Counted from the stretch's first letter, positions 26,224 through 38,154 are shown. The stretch: DNA of 45,824 nt from Alphaproteobacteria bacterium (GCA_022825235.1 JAJDYI010000036.1:1-45824); one strand, 5' to 3'. Made by a program: numbers and translations. Notes: generated by a model not told the origin, from the sequence alone.

Positions 26224-26826
26224 ATGGCCGCGCCCGACCTGTTCTTCTGGCTCTGTTCGGCCGTGCTCATGTTGTCGTCCGTCTTCGTGGTGTCGGCGCG
26301 GAGCCTCGTCCACGCCGTCTTTTTCCTGATTCTGGCGTTTCTGAACGCGGCCGGCCTGTTCATCCTGCTCGGGGCCGAGTTCCTCGGGATGATGATGCTG
26401 ATCGTGTACGTGGGCGCCGTGGCCGTCCTGTTCCTGTTCGTCGTCATGACCTTGGATACGGGCCGGCCGGGCGGGTCGCTTCGCGCCCGGCTGCCGGCCG
26501 CCCTGGCGGCCGGCGTGATCCTGCTGCTCGAGCTCGCCTTCGTGGCCGTGGCGGGGGGGCCGGGCGGTTCCCCGGAGCCGCTCCCCGGCGGCGTGTCCAA
26601 CACGCGCGCGCTGGGACGCCTGATCTACACCGACTACGCGGCGCTGTTTGAACTGGCGGGTGCGATCCTCCTCGTCGCCATGATCGGCGCCATCGTGCTC
26701 GCGCATCGCTTCCGCCCCGGGGTGCGCCGGCAGAACCCGGTACGGCAGTTTGTCAGGCGCCAGGGCGAATCGGTCCGCCTCGAGGACCCGGCCGTCGGCG
26801 CCGGCGTGTCGGAGCAGGGCCGGTGA
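26224..26826 (+). CDS. nuoJ: NADH-quinone oxidoreductase subunit J
   Basis: A 200-aa membrane subunit with five helices. It has the family segment [24 protein letters not shown] (read as [18 protein letters not shown]) with the pi-bulge helix, and [20 protein letters not shown] near the end. The C-terminal tail is hydrophilic. The start follows nuoI by 6 nt and the stop overlaps nuoK (GTGA). Confidence 0.95.
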   Translation: MAAPDLFFWLCSAVLMLSSVFVVSARSLVHAVFFLILAFLNAAGLFILLGAEFLGMMMLIVYVGAVAVLFLFVVMTLDTGRPGGSLRARLPAALAAGVILLLELAFVAVAGGPGGSPEPLPGGVSNTRALGRLIYTDYAALFELAGAILLVAMIGAIVLAHRFRPGVRRQNPVRQFVRRQGESVRLEDPAVGAGVSEQGR

Positions 26827-27131
26827 CGGTCACCCTCGCGCACTACCTCATCCTGGGCGGCGCGGTGTTCACGGTCGGGATCGTCGGGATCGTCCTGAAC
26901 CGCCGGAACGTCATCATGATCCTGATGGCGATCGAGCTGCTGCTCCTGGCGGTCAACCTCAATTTCGTCGCCTTCTCGGCCCATCTCGGGGACCCGGCCG
27001 GCCAGGTGTTCACGCTGTTCGTCCTGACCGTGGCCGCCGCCGAGGCCGCCGTCGGCCTGGCGATCCTGGTGGTGTTCTTCCGCCTTCGCGGGACCATTGC
27101 GGTCGAAGACATCCAGGACCTGAAGGGATGA
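26823..27131 (+). CDS. nuoK: NADH-quinone oxidoreductase subunit K
   Basis: A 102-aa subunit of three helices, homologous to MrpC. It has the conserved acidic helix [20 protein letters not shown] and [19 protein letters not shown] with the second conserved Glu. The start is GTG at 26823, overlapping the nuoJ stop. The stop overlaps the nuoL ATG. Confidence 0.96.
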   Translation: MTVTLAHYLILGGAVFTVGIVGIVLNRRNVIMILMAIELLLLAVNLNFVAFSAHLGDPAGQVFTLFVLTVAAAEAAVGLAILVVFFRLRGTIAVEDIQDLKG

Positions 27132-29017
27132 TGGCGGTCGCCGCGGTGTTCCTGCCGCTGGCCGCGGCAGTGCTGGCCGCGCTGACCGCCCGGCGGGCGC
27201 CGCCGGTCTTCGCCGGCATCGCGGCCACGACCATGACCGCGCTGGCGCTCGCCGCGTCGCTCGTCGTCCTGGCCGGGCTCGGCGACGAGCCCACCCGCGT
27301 GACGCTCGCGACGTGGATCGCGGTGGACGGCCTCCACCTCGACTGGTCGCTCCGGCTGGACCCGCTCTCGGCGCTGATGCTGGTGGTGGTGAACGCGATC
27401 TCCGCGCTGGTGCACCTCTACGCCATCGGCTACATGGCCGAGGATCCGCATCGCCCGCGCTTCTTCGCCTTCCTGTCGCTGTTCACGTTCTCGATGCTTC
27501 TGCTGGTCAGCGCCGACAACTTCCTGCAGCTGTTCTGCGGCTGGGAGGGCGTCGGCCTGTCCTCGTACCTCCTGATCGGCTTCTGGTACGAGCGGGCCAC
27601 GGCCAACGCGGCCGCCATCAAGGCGTTCCTGATGAACCGGATCGGCGACGTCGGGCTGGTGCTCGCGCTCGCCGCCATCGCACTCACCTTCGACAGCCTT
27701 ACGTTCGACGCGGTGTTCGACGCCGCGGGATCGACGTCGGCGACGCTGCTGGGCCTGCCGGCCCTCGAGGTCATCGGCGTGCTGCTGCTGGTCGGCGCAA
27801 TGGGGAAGTCCGCGCAGATCGGGCTCCACACCTGGCTGGCCGACGCGATGGAGGGCCCGACGCCGGTATCCGCGCTGCTGCACGCGGCGACCATGGTGAC
27901 GGCGGGCGTGTTCCTGGTGGCGCGCTGCGCGCCGCTCTACGCCGGCGCGCCGGTTGCCCTCGACCTGGTGGCGGCGGTCGGCGCCGCCACCGCCCTGTTC
28001 GCCGCGACAATCGCGCTGGCGCAGACCGACATCAAGCGTGTGGTCGCGTGGTCGACCTGCAGCCAGCTCGGGTACATGTTCCTCGCGGCCGGCGTCGCGG
28101 TGCCCGCGGCCGCCCTCTTCCATCTGTTCACGCATGCGTTCTTCAAGGCGCTGCTGTTCCTCGGCGCCGGCGCGGTGATCCATGCGCTGGCGCACGAGCA
28201 GGACCTGCGCCGGATGGGCGGGCTGGCGCGGCGGATGCCGCTCACGTGCGCGGCGATGGTGATCGGGAGTCTGGCGCTCTCGGGCCTGCCCCCGTTTGCC
28301 GGGTTCTGGTCGAAGGACGTCATTCTGGAAAGTGCGTATGCGGCGCACGGACCGGTCGCCATGACCGGCTTCTGGATGGGCCTCGCCGCGGCGTTCCTGA
28401 CCGGCCTGTACAGCTGGCGGCTCGTGTTCCTGGTGTTCGCCGGCGAGGCCAGGGCGCCCGCAGGTGTCGTGGCGGCGGCGCACGAGCCGGGCTGGTCAAT
28501 GCGGTTCCCCGTGCTCGTGCTGGCCGTGGCAGCGTGCGTGGCGGGCTGGTGGGCGCATGACCTCGCGGCGGCGGACGCACCGTTCTGGCGCGGCCTGTTC
28601 GCCGTGACGCACCATGCGGACGTCCCGGCCTGGGTCCCGGTCGCACCGGCCGTGGCCGGGGCCGCCGGACTGCTGGCAGCCTGGCTGCTGTACCTAGCCC
28701 GCCCCGACCTTCGCGCCCGCTTCGCGGCGAGGACGTCTGCCGCCCGGGCCTTCCTGGCCAGCGGCTGGCGGTTCGATGCCCTCTACGACTCGGCAGCCGT
28801 GCGGCCCATCCGCCGCCTCGGCGCCTTCCTCGGCGTCTCGGTCGACCGCGGGCTCATCGACCGGCACGGGCCCGAGGGGATCGGCCGCGCCGCGCTGGCC
28901 GGCGCCGTGCGGGTGCAGTTCCTCCAGACGGGCCAACTGCACCATTACGCGCTCGTGGTGGTGATCGGGGCGGTGCTGTTCGCGGCGTGGAATCTGCTGA
29001 TCGGGGGGCTGTGGTGA
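27128..29017 (+). CDS. nuoL: NADH-quinone oxidoreductase subunit L
   Basis: A 629-aa antiporter-like proton channel at the far end of the membrane arm. Signatures are [21 protein letters not shown] (in parts), [36 protein letters not shown] and [18 protein letters not shown]. It carries the C-terminal extension with the lateral helix and a last helix near [17 protein letters not shown]. The ATG at 27128 overlaps the nuoK stop. Confidence 0.96.
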   Translation: MMAVAAVFLPLAAAVLAALTARRAPPVFAGIAATTMTALALAASLVVLAGLGDEPTRVTLATWIAVDGLHLDWSLRLDPLSALMLVVVNAISALVHLYAIGYMAEDPHRPRFFAFLSLFTFSMLLLVSADNFLQLFCGWEGVGLSSYLLIGFWYERATANAAAIKAFLMNRIGDVGLVLALAAIALTFDSLTFDAVFDAAGSTSATLLGLPALEVIGVLLLVGAMGKSAQIGLHTWLADAMEGPTPVSALLHAATMVTAGVFLVARCAPLYAGAPVALDLVAAVGAATALFAATIALAQTDIKRVVAWSTCSQLGYMFLAAGVAVPAAALFHLFTHAFFKALLFLGAGAVIHALAHEQDLRRMGGLARRMPLTCAAMVIGSLALSGLPPFAGFWSKDVILESAYAAHGPVAMTGFWMGLAAAFLTGLYSWRLVFLVFAGEARAPAGVVAAAHEPGWSMRFPVLVLAVAACVAGWWAHDLAAADAPFWRGLFAVTHHADVPAWVPVAPAVAGAAGLLAAWLLYLARPDLRARFAARTSAARAFLASGWRFDALYDSAAVRPIRRLGAFLGVSVDRGLIDRHGPEGIGRAALAGAVRVQFLQTGQLHHYALVVVIGAVLFAAWNLLIGGLW

Positions 29018-30504
29018 GCACCTGGCCCATCCTGTCGCTCCTCGTGTTCCTCCCGGTGGGGGGGATCGCCTTCCTCGCGCTGACTGGCCGCGCCGACGCG
29101 CAGAACGACCGCAACGCCCGCGACGTGACCCTCTGGACCTCGCTCGCCAACCTGGCGCTGGCGATCGTGCTGGCTATGCGGTTCGACCCCGGGCAGGAGG
29201 GCTTCCAGTTCGTCGAGCATGCCGTGTGGCTGCCCGAACTCGGAGTGGCGTACCACTTGGGCGTCGACGGGATCTCCGTCCTGTTCATCCTGCTGACGGC
29301 CCTGCTGGTGCCGATCTGCATCGTCGCTTCCTGGACGACGGTCGTGGAGCGCGTGCGCTCCTGGATGGTCGCGTTCCTGGCCATGGAGGCCCTCATGATC
29401 GGGGTGTTCGTGGCCCGCGACGCCCTGCTGTTCTACGTGTTCTTCGAGGCCATCCTGATCCCGATGTTCCTGATTATCGGGATCTGGGGCGGCGAGCGGC
29501 GCGTGCACGCCGCCTTCAAGTTCGTGCTCTACACGCTGGCCGGCTCCGTCCTGTTCCTGATTGCGATCCTGACGCTGGCCAGCATGGCCGGGTCTACCGA
29601 CATGGATCGCCTGGCAGCGACCTCCATCCCGCTCGAGGCGCAGCGCTGGATCTGGATCGCGATGTTCGCGTCCTTCGCGGTCAAGGTGCCGATGTGGCCG
29701 CTGCACACCTGGCTGCCCGATGCCCACGTCCAGGCGCCGACGGCGGGGTCGGTCATCCTGGCGGGCGTGCTCCTGAAGCTCGGCGGCTACGGGTTCCTGC
29801 GCTTTTCGCTGCCGATGCTGCCAGCCGCCAGTGCGGAGTTCGTGCCGCTGGTCTACGTGCTGAGCGCCATCGCGATCCTCTACACGTCTCTGGTCGCGCT
29901 GATGCAGCGGGACATGAAACGCCTGATCGCCTATTCCTCGGTGGCCCACATGGGGGTGGTCACGCTCGGGCTGTTCACCGCGTCGGCACGCGCCATTTCC
30001 GGCGCGATCATGCAGATGTTGAGTCACGGCCTCGTGTCCGCCGCGCTGTTCCTGGTGGTGGGCGTGGTGTACGACCGGCGGCACTCCCGGGAGATCGCGG
30101 ACTACGGCGGCCTCGTCCATTCGATGCCGCGGTACGCCGCGCTCTTCATGCTGTTTGCGCTGGCGGCGGTCGGACTGCCGGCAACCAGCGGCTTCGTTGG
30201 TGAATTCCTCGTCATCGTCGGCGTGTTTCCGGTGAGCGCCGTGTTCGCGGCCTGCGCAGCGCTCGGCATGGTGCTGTCGGCGGCCTACATGCTCTGGCTG
30301 TACCGGCGGGTGGTGTTCGGCGGCGTGCCCGGCGGCGCGCCGCTGCCCGACCTGAGCCTCCGCGAGACCGGCATGTTCCTGCCGCTCGCGATCCTGGTGC
30401 TCTGGCTGGGCGTCCAGCCCGCGTTCGTGTTCCGGCTGGTCGAGGGTCCCGCCGCCGAACTGGCCGCGCGGCTGCTGGCCGCGCAGACGGGCGGCGGCGC
30501 GTGA
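29014..30504 (+). CDS. nuoM: NADH-quinone oxidoreductase subunit M
   Basis: A 496-aa antiporter-like subunit. It has YHLGVDGISVLFILLTALL, FFEAILIPMFLIIGIWGG with the conserved Glu, VKVPMWPLHTWLPDAHVQAP, and KRLIAYSSVAHMGVVTLG. It starts at GTG 29014, overlapping the nuoL stop. Its stop overlaps the nuoN GTG start. Confidence 0.96.
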   Translation: MSTWPILSLLVFLPVGGIAFLALTGRADAQNDRNARDVTLWTSLANLALAIVLAMRFDPGQEGFQFVEHAVWLPELGVAYHLGVDGISVLFILLTALLVPICIVASWTTVVERVRSWMVAFLAMEALMIGVFVARDALLFYVFFEAILIPMFLIIGIWGGERRVHAAFKFVLYTLAGSVLFLIAILTLASMAGSTDMDRLAATSIPLEAQRWIWIAMFASFAVKVPMWPLHTWLPDAHVQAPTAGSVILAGVLLKLGGYGFLRFSLPMLPAASAEFVPLVYVLSAIAILYTSLVALMQRDMKRLIAYSSVAHMGVVTLGLFTASARAISGAIMQMLSHGLVSAALFLVVGVVYDRRHSREIADYGGLVHSMPRYAALFMLFALAAVGLPATSGFVGEFLVIVGVFPVSAVFAACAALGMVLSAAYMLWLYRRVVFGGVPGGAPLPDLSLRETGMFLPLAILVLWLGVQPAFVFRLVEGPAAELAARLLAAQTGGGA

Positions 30505-31934
30505 CGGCGCTCGATCCCGCGCTCCTCGGCGCCCTGCCTGAGCTGTTCCTGGCGCTCGCGGCAACCGTGCTCACCATGGTGGGGCCCTTCGTCGTCGACA
30601 GCCGGCGGCAATGGCTGACCCGCGCCGCGCTGCTCGCGCTGGTGGCCGCGCTCGCCCTGGTGCCGATCGCGCCCGACGGTCCGGTCTTCGGCGGGCTGTT
30701 CGTGGTGGACGGGTTCGCCAAGTTCATGAAGGTCCTGGTCCTGGGCGCGACTGCCTGGACCCTGCTGATCGCCGAGGAAGGGCGCCAGTCGGCGAGCATG
30801 CGGGCGTTCGAATACCCGGTGCTGGTCCTGTTCTCGGCGATCGGCATGCTCGCCACCGTGTCGGCAAGCAATCTGATGAGCCTGTACCTCGGCCTCGAGA
30901 TGATGAGCATCCCGCTCTACGTCCTGACGGCGCTCAAGCGGGAATCGCGCCACGCGGGCGAGGCCGGGATCAAGTATTTCGTCCTGGGTGCGCTGGCCTC
31001 GGCGCTACTGCTGTACGGGTGTGCGCTCCTGTACGGGTTCACCGGCACGACGGCATTCGACGCGCTGGCGACCACGCTGCCCGACGCCTCGCCGTTGGGA
31101 GCCGCGGCCGGCCTCGTCTTCCTCGTGGCGGGAATCGCCTTCAAGCTGTCGGCGGCGCCGTTCCACATGTGGACGCCCGACGTCTACGAGGGGGCGCCGA
31201 CCCCCGTGACGGCGTTCCTGGCGGCGGCCCCAAAGGTTGCCGCCGGCGCGTTGTTGCTGCGCGTGCTGTTCGGCCCGCTCGTCGGCCTCGCCGACGTGTG
31301 GATGCCGGCGATCGCCGCGCTGGCCGTGCTGTCCATGACGGTGGGCGCCTTCGGCGCGCTGCGGCAGACGGGGCTGAAGCGCCTGCTGGCGTACGGGACC
31401 ATCGGTCACTCCGGGTACATCTTCGTCGGCATCGCCGCCGGCTCCCCCGAGGGGCTGCACGGCGCGTGCATCTACCTCGCGGTGTACGCGGTCATGACGA
31501 TCGGCGCCTTCGCGTGCCTCCTGGCCATGCACCGCAGCCACCAACCCTTCGAGCAGGTGGAGCACCTCGCCGGGATCGGCCGCCGCCGCCCCATGTTCGC
31601 GCTGGCGTTCTCGACCCTGCTGCTGTCGATGGCGGGGCTGCCGCCGCTTGCCGGCTTCCTCGCCAAGCTCTACGTGTTCCGGGCTGCCGTCGAGGCCGGC
31701 CTGTTCTGGCTGGCGGTGGTCGGCGTGCTCGCCAGCGTGGTGGCCGCCGCCTATTACTTCCGGGTGGTCTACGTGATGTACTTCGCGGACGGAGACGAGG
31801 ACTTCGAGCGCGTGCCCGGGCGACGGATCACGTGGACGGTGACGGCGACCGCCGTGACCGCCCTGCTGTTCCTCGTGGTTGCCCCGGTGGTGGTGGAGGC
31901 AGCCGCCAGGGCAGCGGGTACGCTCGGACTCTGA
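30501..31934 (+). CDS. nuoN: NADH-quinone oxidoreductase subunit N
   Basis: A 477-aa antiporter-like subunit and the last of the fourteen complex I genes. It has SLYLGLEMMSIPLYVLTAL with the conserved Glu, KYFVLGALASALLLYG, FKLSAAPFHMWTPDVYEGAP and KRLLAYGTIGHSGYIFVG. It starts at GTG 30501. The next gene, birA, follows after 6 nt, so the operon continues. Confidence 0.96.
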   Translation: MTALDPALLGALPELFLALAATVLTMVGPFVVDSRRQWLTRAALLALVAALALVPIAPDGPVFGGLFVVDGFAKFMKVLVLGATAWTLLIAEEGRQSASMRAFEYPVLVLFSAIGMLATVSASNLMSLYLGLEMMSIPLYVLTALKRESRHAGEAGIKYFVLGALASALLLYGCALLYGFTGTTAFDALATTLPDASPLGAAAGLVFLVAGIAFKLSAAPFHMWTPDVYEGAPTPVTAFLAAAPKVAAGALLLRVLFGPLVGLADVWMPAIAALAVLSMTVGAFGALRQTGLKRLLAYGTIGHSGYIFVGIAAGSPEGLHGACIYLAVYAVMTIGAFACLLAMHRSHQPFEQVEHLAGIGRRRPMFALAFSTLLLSMAGLPPLAGFLAKLYVFRAAVEAGLFWLAVVGVLASVVAAAYYFRVVYVMYFADGDEDFERVPGRRITWTVTATAVTALLFLVVAPVVVEAAARAAGTLGL

Positions 31935-31940
31935 GCGGAC

Positions 31941-32660
31941 ATGGTGACGGATTTTCGGGTAGTGCGGCTGCACACCGTCGACAGCACCAACGCGGAGGCG
32001 TGGCGCCGGGCCGGCCGGCCGGCCGAGGCCGGACTGGTCGTCTGGGCGCGCCGGCAGGAGCAGGGCCGGGGTCGGCACGGCCGGGGCTGGGTCTCGCCGC
32101 CCGGCAATCTCTACGCGTCGGTGGTGCGGCCCGCGGCCGGCGCGGGCCATCCGGGCCTTGAGGTGTTCCGGGCCGGCATCTGTCTCGTGGAAGCGATACT
32201 GGACGTGACGGGGCAACGGGTGGCCGCCCGACTTAAGTGGCCCAACGACGTGGTGGTCGGCGGGCGGAAGCTCGCCGGGATTCTTGCCGAGACGGCCCCC
32301 GAGCGCGCCGTCGCAGTGGTGGGAACCGGCGTGAACCTGGTGTCGCACCCCGCCACGACGTCGCTGCCGGCGACCGACCTGGCGCAGGCGGGCGCGCCGA
32401 GTGTGCGCCCGGCCAGGCTGCTCGCCGCCTACCTTGGCCGCCTGGCTGACCGCGCCGCTCTGGGGCCGGCCCGGATCCTCGATCGCTGGCGCGAGCTGGC
32501 GCTGCCGACCGGCACCCCGTTCCGGGTCCGGCTCGGCGCCGAGGAGGTGCGTGGGGCGTTCGCCGGGATCGACCGCGACGGCGCCCTGCTGCTGGATCTG
32601 GCCGAGGGCGGGCGCCGGCGCATCGTCGCCGGCGACGCATTCCCCGAGATGGCCGGCTGA
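31941..32660 (+). CDS. birA: Biotin--[acetyl-CoA-carboxylase] ligase
   Basis: A 239-aa enzyme that activates biotin to biotinyl-AMP and attaches it to carrier lysines. It shows GRGRHGRGWVSPPGNLYAS (the biotinyl-AMP loop) and KWPNDVVVGGRKLAGILAE (the catalytic core), then a short C-terminal SH3-like domain. There is no N-terminal DNA-binding domain, so it is a group I ligase and not a repressor. The nuoN-birA-coaX-rnj order is conserved in alphaproteobacteria. The stop and the coaX start share one base (TGATG). Confidence 0.93.
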   Translation: MVTDFRVVRLHTVDSTNAEAWRRAGRPAEAGLVVWARRQEQGRGRHGRGWVSPPGNLYASVVRPAAGAGHPGLEVFRAGICLVEAILDVTGQRVAARLKWPNDVVVGGRKLAGILAETAPERAVAVVGTGVNLVSHPATTSLPATDLAQAGAPSVRPARLLAAYLGRLADRAALGPARILDRWRELALPTGTPFRVRLGAEEVRGAFAGIDRDGALLLDLAEGGRRRIVAGDAFPEMAG

Positions 32661-33448
32661 TGGCGTCGCAGCTGCTGGCCGTGGACGTCGGCAACACCAA
32701 CACGGTGTTCGCCGTGTTCGAGGAGGATCGCCTGCTGGTCTCCTGGCGCCTGGCGACGTCGGTGGACCGCACGGCGGACGAGTACGCGGCCACGCTGTCC
32801 CAGCTGATGAAGCTGGACGGTCGCCGCCCCGACACGATCGGCGCCGTCGTGATCTCGACGGTGGTGCCGGCGTCGCTGTTCGAGCTGCGCCTGCTCGCCG
32901 ACCGGATGTTCGGCTGCCGCGCCGACGTGGTGGGTGACGGGCTCGACCTCGGCATCGAGGTCAACATTCCGAGCCCGCAGGAAGTCGGCGCGGACCGGCT
33001 CGTGAACGCGGTGGGGGCCTACCGGCGGTACGGCGGCGCCGTGATCGTCGTCGACTTCGGAACGGCGACGACCTTTGACGTCGTCGGGTCGCGCGGCTCG
33101 TACGAAGGCGGCGTGATCGCGCCCGGCGTCAACCTGTCGCTCGAGGCGCTGCACGCGGAAGCGGCCCGGCTCCCGCGGATCGCCATCGGGCGGCCCGCGG
33201 CGGTCGTCGGCCGGGACACCGTCGGGGCCATGCGCTCGGGGATCTACTGGGGCTACGTCGGCCTGATCGAGGGTCTGATCCAGCGCATTCGGGACGAACG
33301 GGGACAGGCGTCGATGCAGGTCGTGGCGACGGGCGGCCTTGCCGACCTGTTCGCACAGGCCACCGACGTGATCGGCACCGTCGACCCCAACCTCACCCTG
33401 TATGGCCTCTGCTTCGTGCATCGCCACAACCGGGGGCCGTCGCCATGA
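32660..33448 (+). CDS. coaX: Type III pantothenate kinase
   Basis: A 262-aa ASKHA-fold kinase catalysing the first step of CoA synthesis. Motifs are the phosphate-binding DVGNTNTVFAVF at the N-terminus, QEVGADRLVNAVGAY with the catalytic Asp, and VVDFGTATTFDVV followed by GGVIAPGVNLSLEAL. Type III kinases are insensitive to CoA feedback and need a monovalent cation. The stop overlaps the RNase J start (ATGA). Confidence 0.95.
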   Translation: MASQLLAVDVGNTNTVFAVFEEDRLLVSWRLATSVDRTADEYAATLSQLMKLDGRRPDTIGAVVISTVVPASLFELRLLADRMFGCRADVVGDGLDLGIEVNIPSPQEVGADRLVNAVGAYRRYGGAVIVVDFGTATTFDVVGSRGSYEGGVIAPGVNLSLEALHAEAARLPRIAIGRPAAVVGRDTVGAMRSGIYWGYVGLIEGLIQRIRDERGQASMQVVATGGLADLFAQATDVIGTVDPNLTLYGLCFVHRHNRGPSP

Positions 33449-35109
33449 ACGGGCTCCCGATACCCGGGCCGGACGAGCTGCTGTTCGTGCCGCTTGGTGG
33501 TTCCGGCGAGATCGGCATGAACCTGAACCTCTACGGGTACGCCGGTCGCTGGATCATGATCGACTGCGGCGTGTCGTTCCGGGACGAGCGGATGCCGGAG
33601 GCGGACGTCGTGATGCCGGACATCCGGGCCCTCGAGGGCATGGAGGACCGGATCAAGGCCATCGTGCTGACGCATGCCCACGAGGATCACCACGGCGCGG
33701 TGCACCACCTGTGGCCGCGGCTGCGCTGCCCGGTGCTTGCGACCCCGTTCGCCGCCACGCTCCTGCGCGAGAAGCTCTCGGACGCGGGCCTGCGGGGGGT
33801 CGTGCCCGTGGACCAGGTAGCGCCGGGCGATTCCCGGCAACTTGGGGATTTCCGCGTGGAATACGTGCCGATTACGCACTCGATTCCGGAATCGCACGCG
33901 ATCGCCTTGACGACGCCGGCCGGCGTGGTGCTGCACACGGGCGACTGGAAGTTCGACCCGCGGCCCGGGCTCGGGCCGACGACGGACGAGGCCAGGCTTC
34001 GGCAACTGGGGGACGCTGGAGTCTTGGCCATTACCGGTGATTCGACCAACGCCCTGATCGCGGGCGAGTCCGGTTCGGAGGGCGACATCGCCGATGAACT
34101 GGTGCCGCTGGTCGAGGGCCAGGAAGGGCTGGTGGCGGTGGCGACGTTCGCCTCGAACGTGGCACGGCTGCGCACGGTGGCCGAGGTGGCGCGGCGCTGC
34201 CGCCGGCGCATGGCCCTCGTCGGGCGCTCGCTCTGGCGGCTGACCGACGCGGCACGGACGGCGGGATACCTCGACGGAGTCCCGGCGTTCGTGAAGGAAG
34301 ACGCGATCCGGTCGATCCCGCGCCGCGAGCTGCTCGTCGCGTGCACCGGCTCGCAGGGCGAGCCCCGGGCGGCGCTGTCCCGGATCATCGAGCGCCGCCA
34401 CCGCGCGCTCCACTTCGCGCCCGGTGACCGGGTGATCTTCTCGTCGCGGGTCATCCCGGGAAACGAGATCGCGGTCAAGCGCATCTGGAACGGGCTGACC
34501 GAGCTGGGATGCGACGTCATCACCTCCGACCAGGCGCCGATCCACGTGTCGGGGCACCCGGCGCGGGACGAGCTCGCGCGGATGTACCACTGCATCCGGC
34601 CGCGCATCGCCCTGCCCGTGCACGGCGAACCGCTGCACATCCGCGCCCACGCCAACCTCGCCAGGTCGCTGCAGGTGCCGGAGGTCTTCGAGCCGCGCAA
34701 CGGCCAGGTGATCCGTCTGGCTCCGGGCACGGCGGCGGAGGCCGGCCGGGTCGACGTGGGCCGGCTGGTCCTGGACGGGGCGGACGTCGTGCCGCGAGAG
34801 TCGGATCACCTGCAGGCGCGCCGGCGGATGGCGCACCACGGGGCGGTTACCGTGACCATGGTCGTCGAGGACGACGAGGTGCTTGTGGAACCGAGGATCA
34901 CCCTGCACGGGCTCGACCCGGCCGGGAGCGGGGCCCGGGTGGACATCGCCGAGACCGTGCTGAGCGTCTGGGACGGTCTGCCCGCCGGCCAGAGCGAGGA
35001 CGACGGACAGGCGCGGGCGGTACTGGAGAAGGCCGTTCGGCGCACGTGTCGGCGGTCCCTGTTCAAGCAGCCGGATGTCGTCGTCGAACTGATCCGCTTG
35101 AAGGACTGA
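33445..35109 (+). CDS. rnj: Ribonuclease J
   Basis: A 554-aa metallo-beta-lactamase/beta-CASP ribonuclease with endonuclease and 5'-exonuclease activity on mRNA and rRNA precursors. The N-terminus has PLGGSGEIGMNLNLY. The metal site is THAHEDHHGAVHHL, with a later HTGDWKFDP, GDSTNA and HVSGHPARDEL. A C-terminal domain follows. The start overlaps the coaX stop. The position next to nuo-birA-coaX matches the alphaproteobacterial RNase J locus. Confidence 0.95.
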   Translation: MNGLPIPGPDELLFVPLGGSGEIGMNLNLYGYAGRWIMIDCGVSFRDERMPEADVVMPDIRALEGMEDRIKAIVLTHAHEDHHGAVHHLWPRLRCPVLATPFAATLLREKLSDAGLRGVVPVDQVAPGDSRQLGDFRVEYVPITHSIPESHAIALTTPAGVVLHTGDWKFDPRPGLGPTTDEARLRQLGDAGVLAITGDSTNALIAGESGSEGDIADELVPLVEGQEGLVAVATFASNVARLRTVAEVARRCRRRMALVGRSLWRLTDAARTAGYLDGVPAFVKEDAIRSIPRRELLVACTGSQGEPRAALSRIIERRHRALHFAPGDRVIFSSRVIPGNEIAVKRIWNGLTELGCDVITSDQAPIHVSGHPARDELARMYHCIRPRIALPVHGEPLHIRAHANLARSLQVPEVFEPRNGQVIRLAPGTAAEAGRVDVGRLVLDGADVVPRESDHLQARRRMAHHGAVTVTMVVEDDEVLVEPRITLHGLDPAGSGARVDIAETVLSVWDGLPAGQSEDDGQARAVLEKAVRRTCRRSLFKQPDVVVELIRLKD

Positions 35110-35114
35110 CCGAG

Positions 35115-35528
35115 ATGCAGCCAATCCTGGGCGAACTGAACCATGTCGCCATCGCGGTGCCCGATCTCGAGGCCGCCGCCCGTCGCTATCGGGACATCTT
35201 CGGTGCCCGTGTGTCGGCGCCGCTCCCCCTGCCGGAGCACGGGGTCACCACGGTGTTCGTGGCCCTTCCCAACACCAAGATCGAATTGCTGCATCCCCTG
35301 GGCGAGAAGTCGCCGGTCGCGTCGTTTCTGGCGCGGAACCCGGCCGGCGGCATCCACCATCTCTGCTACGAGGTCGCCGACCTGGGTGCGGCCCGCGACC
35401 GGCTGGTGCAGGAAGGTGCGCGGGTCCTCGGCGACGGGGAGCCGAGGATCGGGGCCCACGGGAAACCGGTCCTGTTCCTGCACCCCAAGGACTTCGACGG
35501 GACCCTCATCGAACTGGAGCAGCGCTGA
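35115..35528 (+). CDS. mce: Methylmalonyl-CoA epimerase
   Basis: A 137-aa vicinal-oxygen-chelate enzyme interconverting (R)- and (S)-methylmalonyl-CoA in propionyl-CoA breakdown. It has LNHVAIAVPDLEAAARRYRD (metal-binding His), TKIELLHPLGEKSPVASFL (Glu), GGIHHLCYEVADL (His) and FDGTLIELEQ (Glu), giving the expected metal ligands of the two beta-alpha-beta-beta-beta modules. The ATG at 35115 has CCGAG upstream. It is 5 nt after rnj and overlaps the DUF1467 gene (TGATG). Confidence 0.93.
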   Translation: MQPILGELNHVAIAVPDLEAAARRYRDIFGARVSAPLPLPEHGVTTVFVALPNTKIELLHPLGEKSPVASFLARNPAGGIHHLCYEVADLGAARDRLVQEGARVLGDGEPRIGAHGKPVLFLHPKDFDGTLIELEQR

Positions 35529-35800
35529 TGTCGGCGCTCGGGCTGGTGGTGGTGTTCTCCATCGTCTGGTGGCTGCTGTTCTTCATGCTGCTTCCGGTGG
35601 GCATCGAGCCGTCCCGGGAACGCGTACCGGGGCAGGACCCCGGTGCACCGGCCCGCCCCCTGCTGCTCCGGAAGGTGCTGGTGGCCACCGCGGCCGCCGC
35701 CCTGGTCACCGGGCTCGTGCACGTCGCTGCGCTGCAGGGCTGGATTTCGTTCTGGTCGCTGCTCGGGACCGAACCCCCTGCCGGCGCGGCGTCGGGCTGA
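35528..35800 (+). CDS. DUF1467 family membrane protein
   Basis: A 90-aa protein with two predicted membrane helices (about residues 4-24 and 50-72) joined by a short polar loop with VPGQDPGAPARP. The layout, the WWLLFFMLLPVGI helix and the place after mce fit the alphaproteobacterial DUF1467 family, whose function is unknown. The normal next gene in many relatives is proS, which is absent here. It is the last gene of the long nuo-birA transcript as far as visible. Confidence 0.8.
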   Translation: MSALGLVVVFSIVWWLLFFMLLPVGIEPSRERVPGQDPGAPARPLLLRKVLVATAAAALVTGLVHVAALQGWISFWSLLGTEPPAGAASG

Positions 35801-37501
<1,701 letters not shown>

Positions 37502-38058
37502 GGCGGATATCCCTTCGCGGGAAACGCCCCTGTCATCCCGGTTGAACAGCGACCCCGGGAGCGGAAGGCGCTGATCCGGCGCCGACCGGCCGGCTGGAGC
37601 CTACCGGGCCGTGTTCCTGACCGGGTAGCCGCCGCCGGCCCCGGGGCGGGTTCCTGACGGCACGCTGATCCCGGATGCGCAAGGGCGACTGATCGCAGAG
37701 GCCCGGAGCCGCATGGGCCTGGTCTGCGCGATGCTGCGCCGGCGAGACCGCAGTGGGCCGCGTCCGGCCGTCGGGGTGGCAGGTCTTCGTCTTTCTGTCG
37801 GCGAAGCCAGCGACCGATGCATGTCCGACCGGGCCACTTCGGGCGCCATCGCAGCATCCACGATGCGCGAAGCCCACCTGCGGACCAGCCAACGGGCACG
37901 GGACCGGGTGCCCGAGGTTCCCGTTCCGATCCCCGCGCCGGTGTCCCATGGCTAGCGATCGCGCATCACGGCATCGCCTTCGCGTTCCCTCCACGAGGAG
38001 GTCAGACCGGGCAAGACGGCTGAGCTATCGCACGAATCCCGTTGAACTGACGGCAGAT
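37502..38058. other. Intergenic region between ilvC and leuA
   Basis: More than 550 bp with no supported gene. Open frames on both strands are rich in Arg and Pro and match nothing I recognise. In relatives this position often carries lipid-synthesis genes, so this may be a deletion scar, but I see no remnant of them. Confidence 0.45.
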
Positions 38059-38110
38059 TCAGGCTAGATACAGCCTGACAGCACACGGAGTGAGCGTGGG
38101 GCCATCAGGC
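38059..38110 (+). promoter_or_regulatory. Possible mutually exclusive hairpins in the leuA leader
   Basis: TCAGGCT (38059-38065) pairs with AGCCTGA (38072-38078), and the same middle segment can instead pair with TCAGGC (38105-38110). Such alternative pairing upstream of leuA could form an attenuator. No leucine-rich leader peptide was found, so the call is weak. Confidence 0.3.
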
Positions 38111-38154
38111 CATTCAGCCGCGCCGCTTTTGCGCGTCTGCCCTCGGGGACCGTC

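Noticed and set aside
22400-28483. Several antisense open frames over 500 codons opposite nuoG and nuoL
   Set aside because: They have composition typical of reverse-frame artefacts (Arg, Gly, His and Gln rich) and no domains.
33253-35124. A 623-codon open frame on the minus strand opposite rnj
   Set aside because: It is the antisense frame of RNase J, whose metal-binding motifs are all present on the plus strand.
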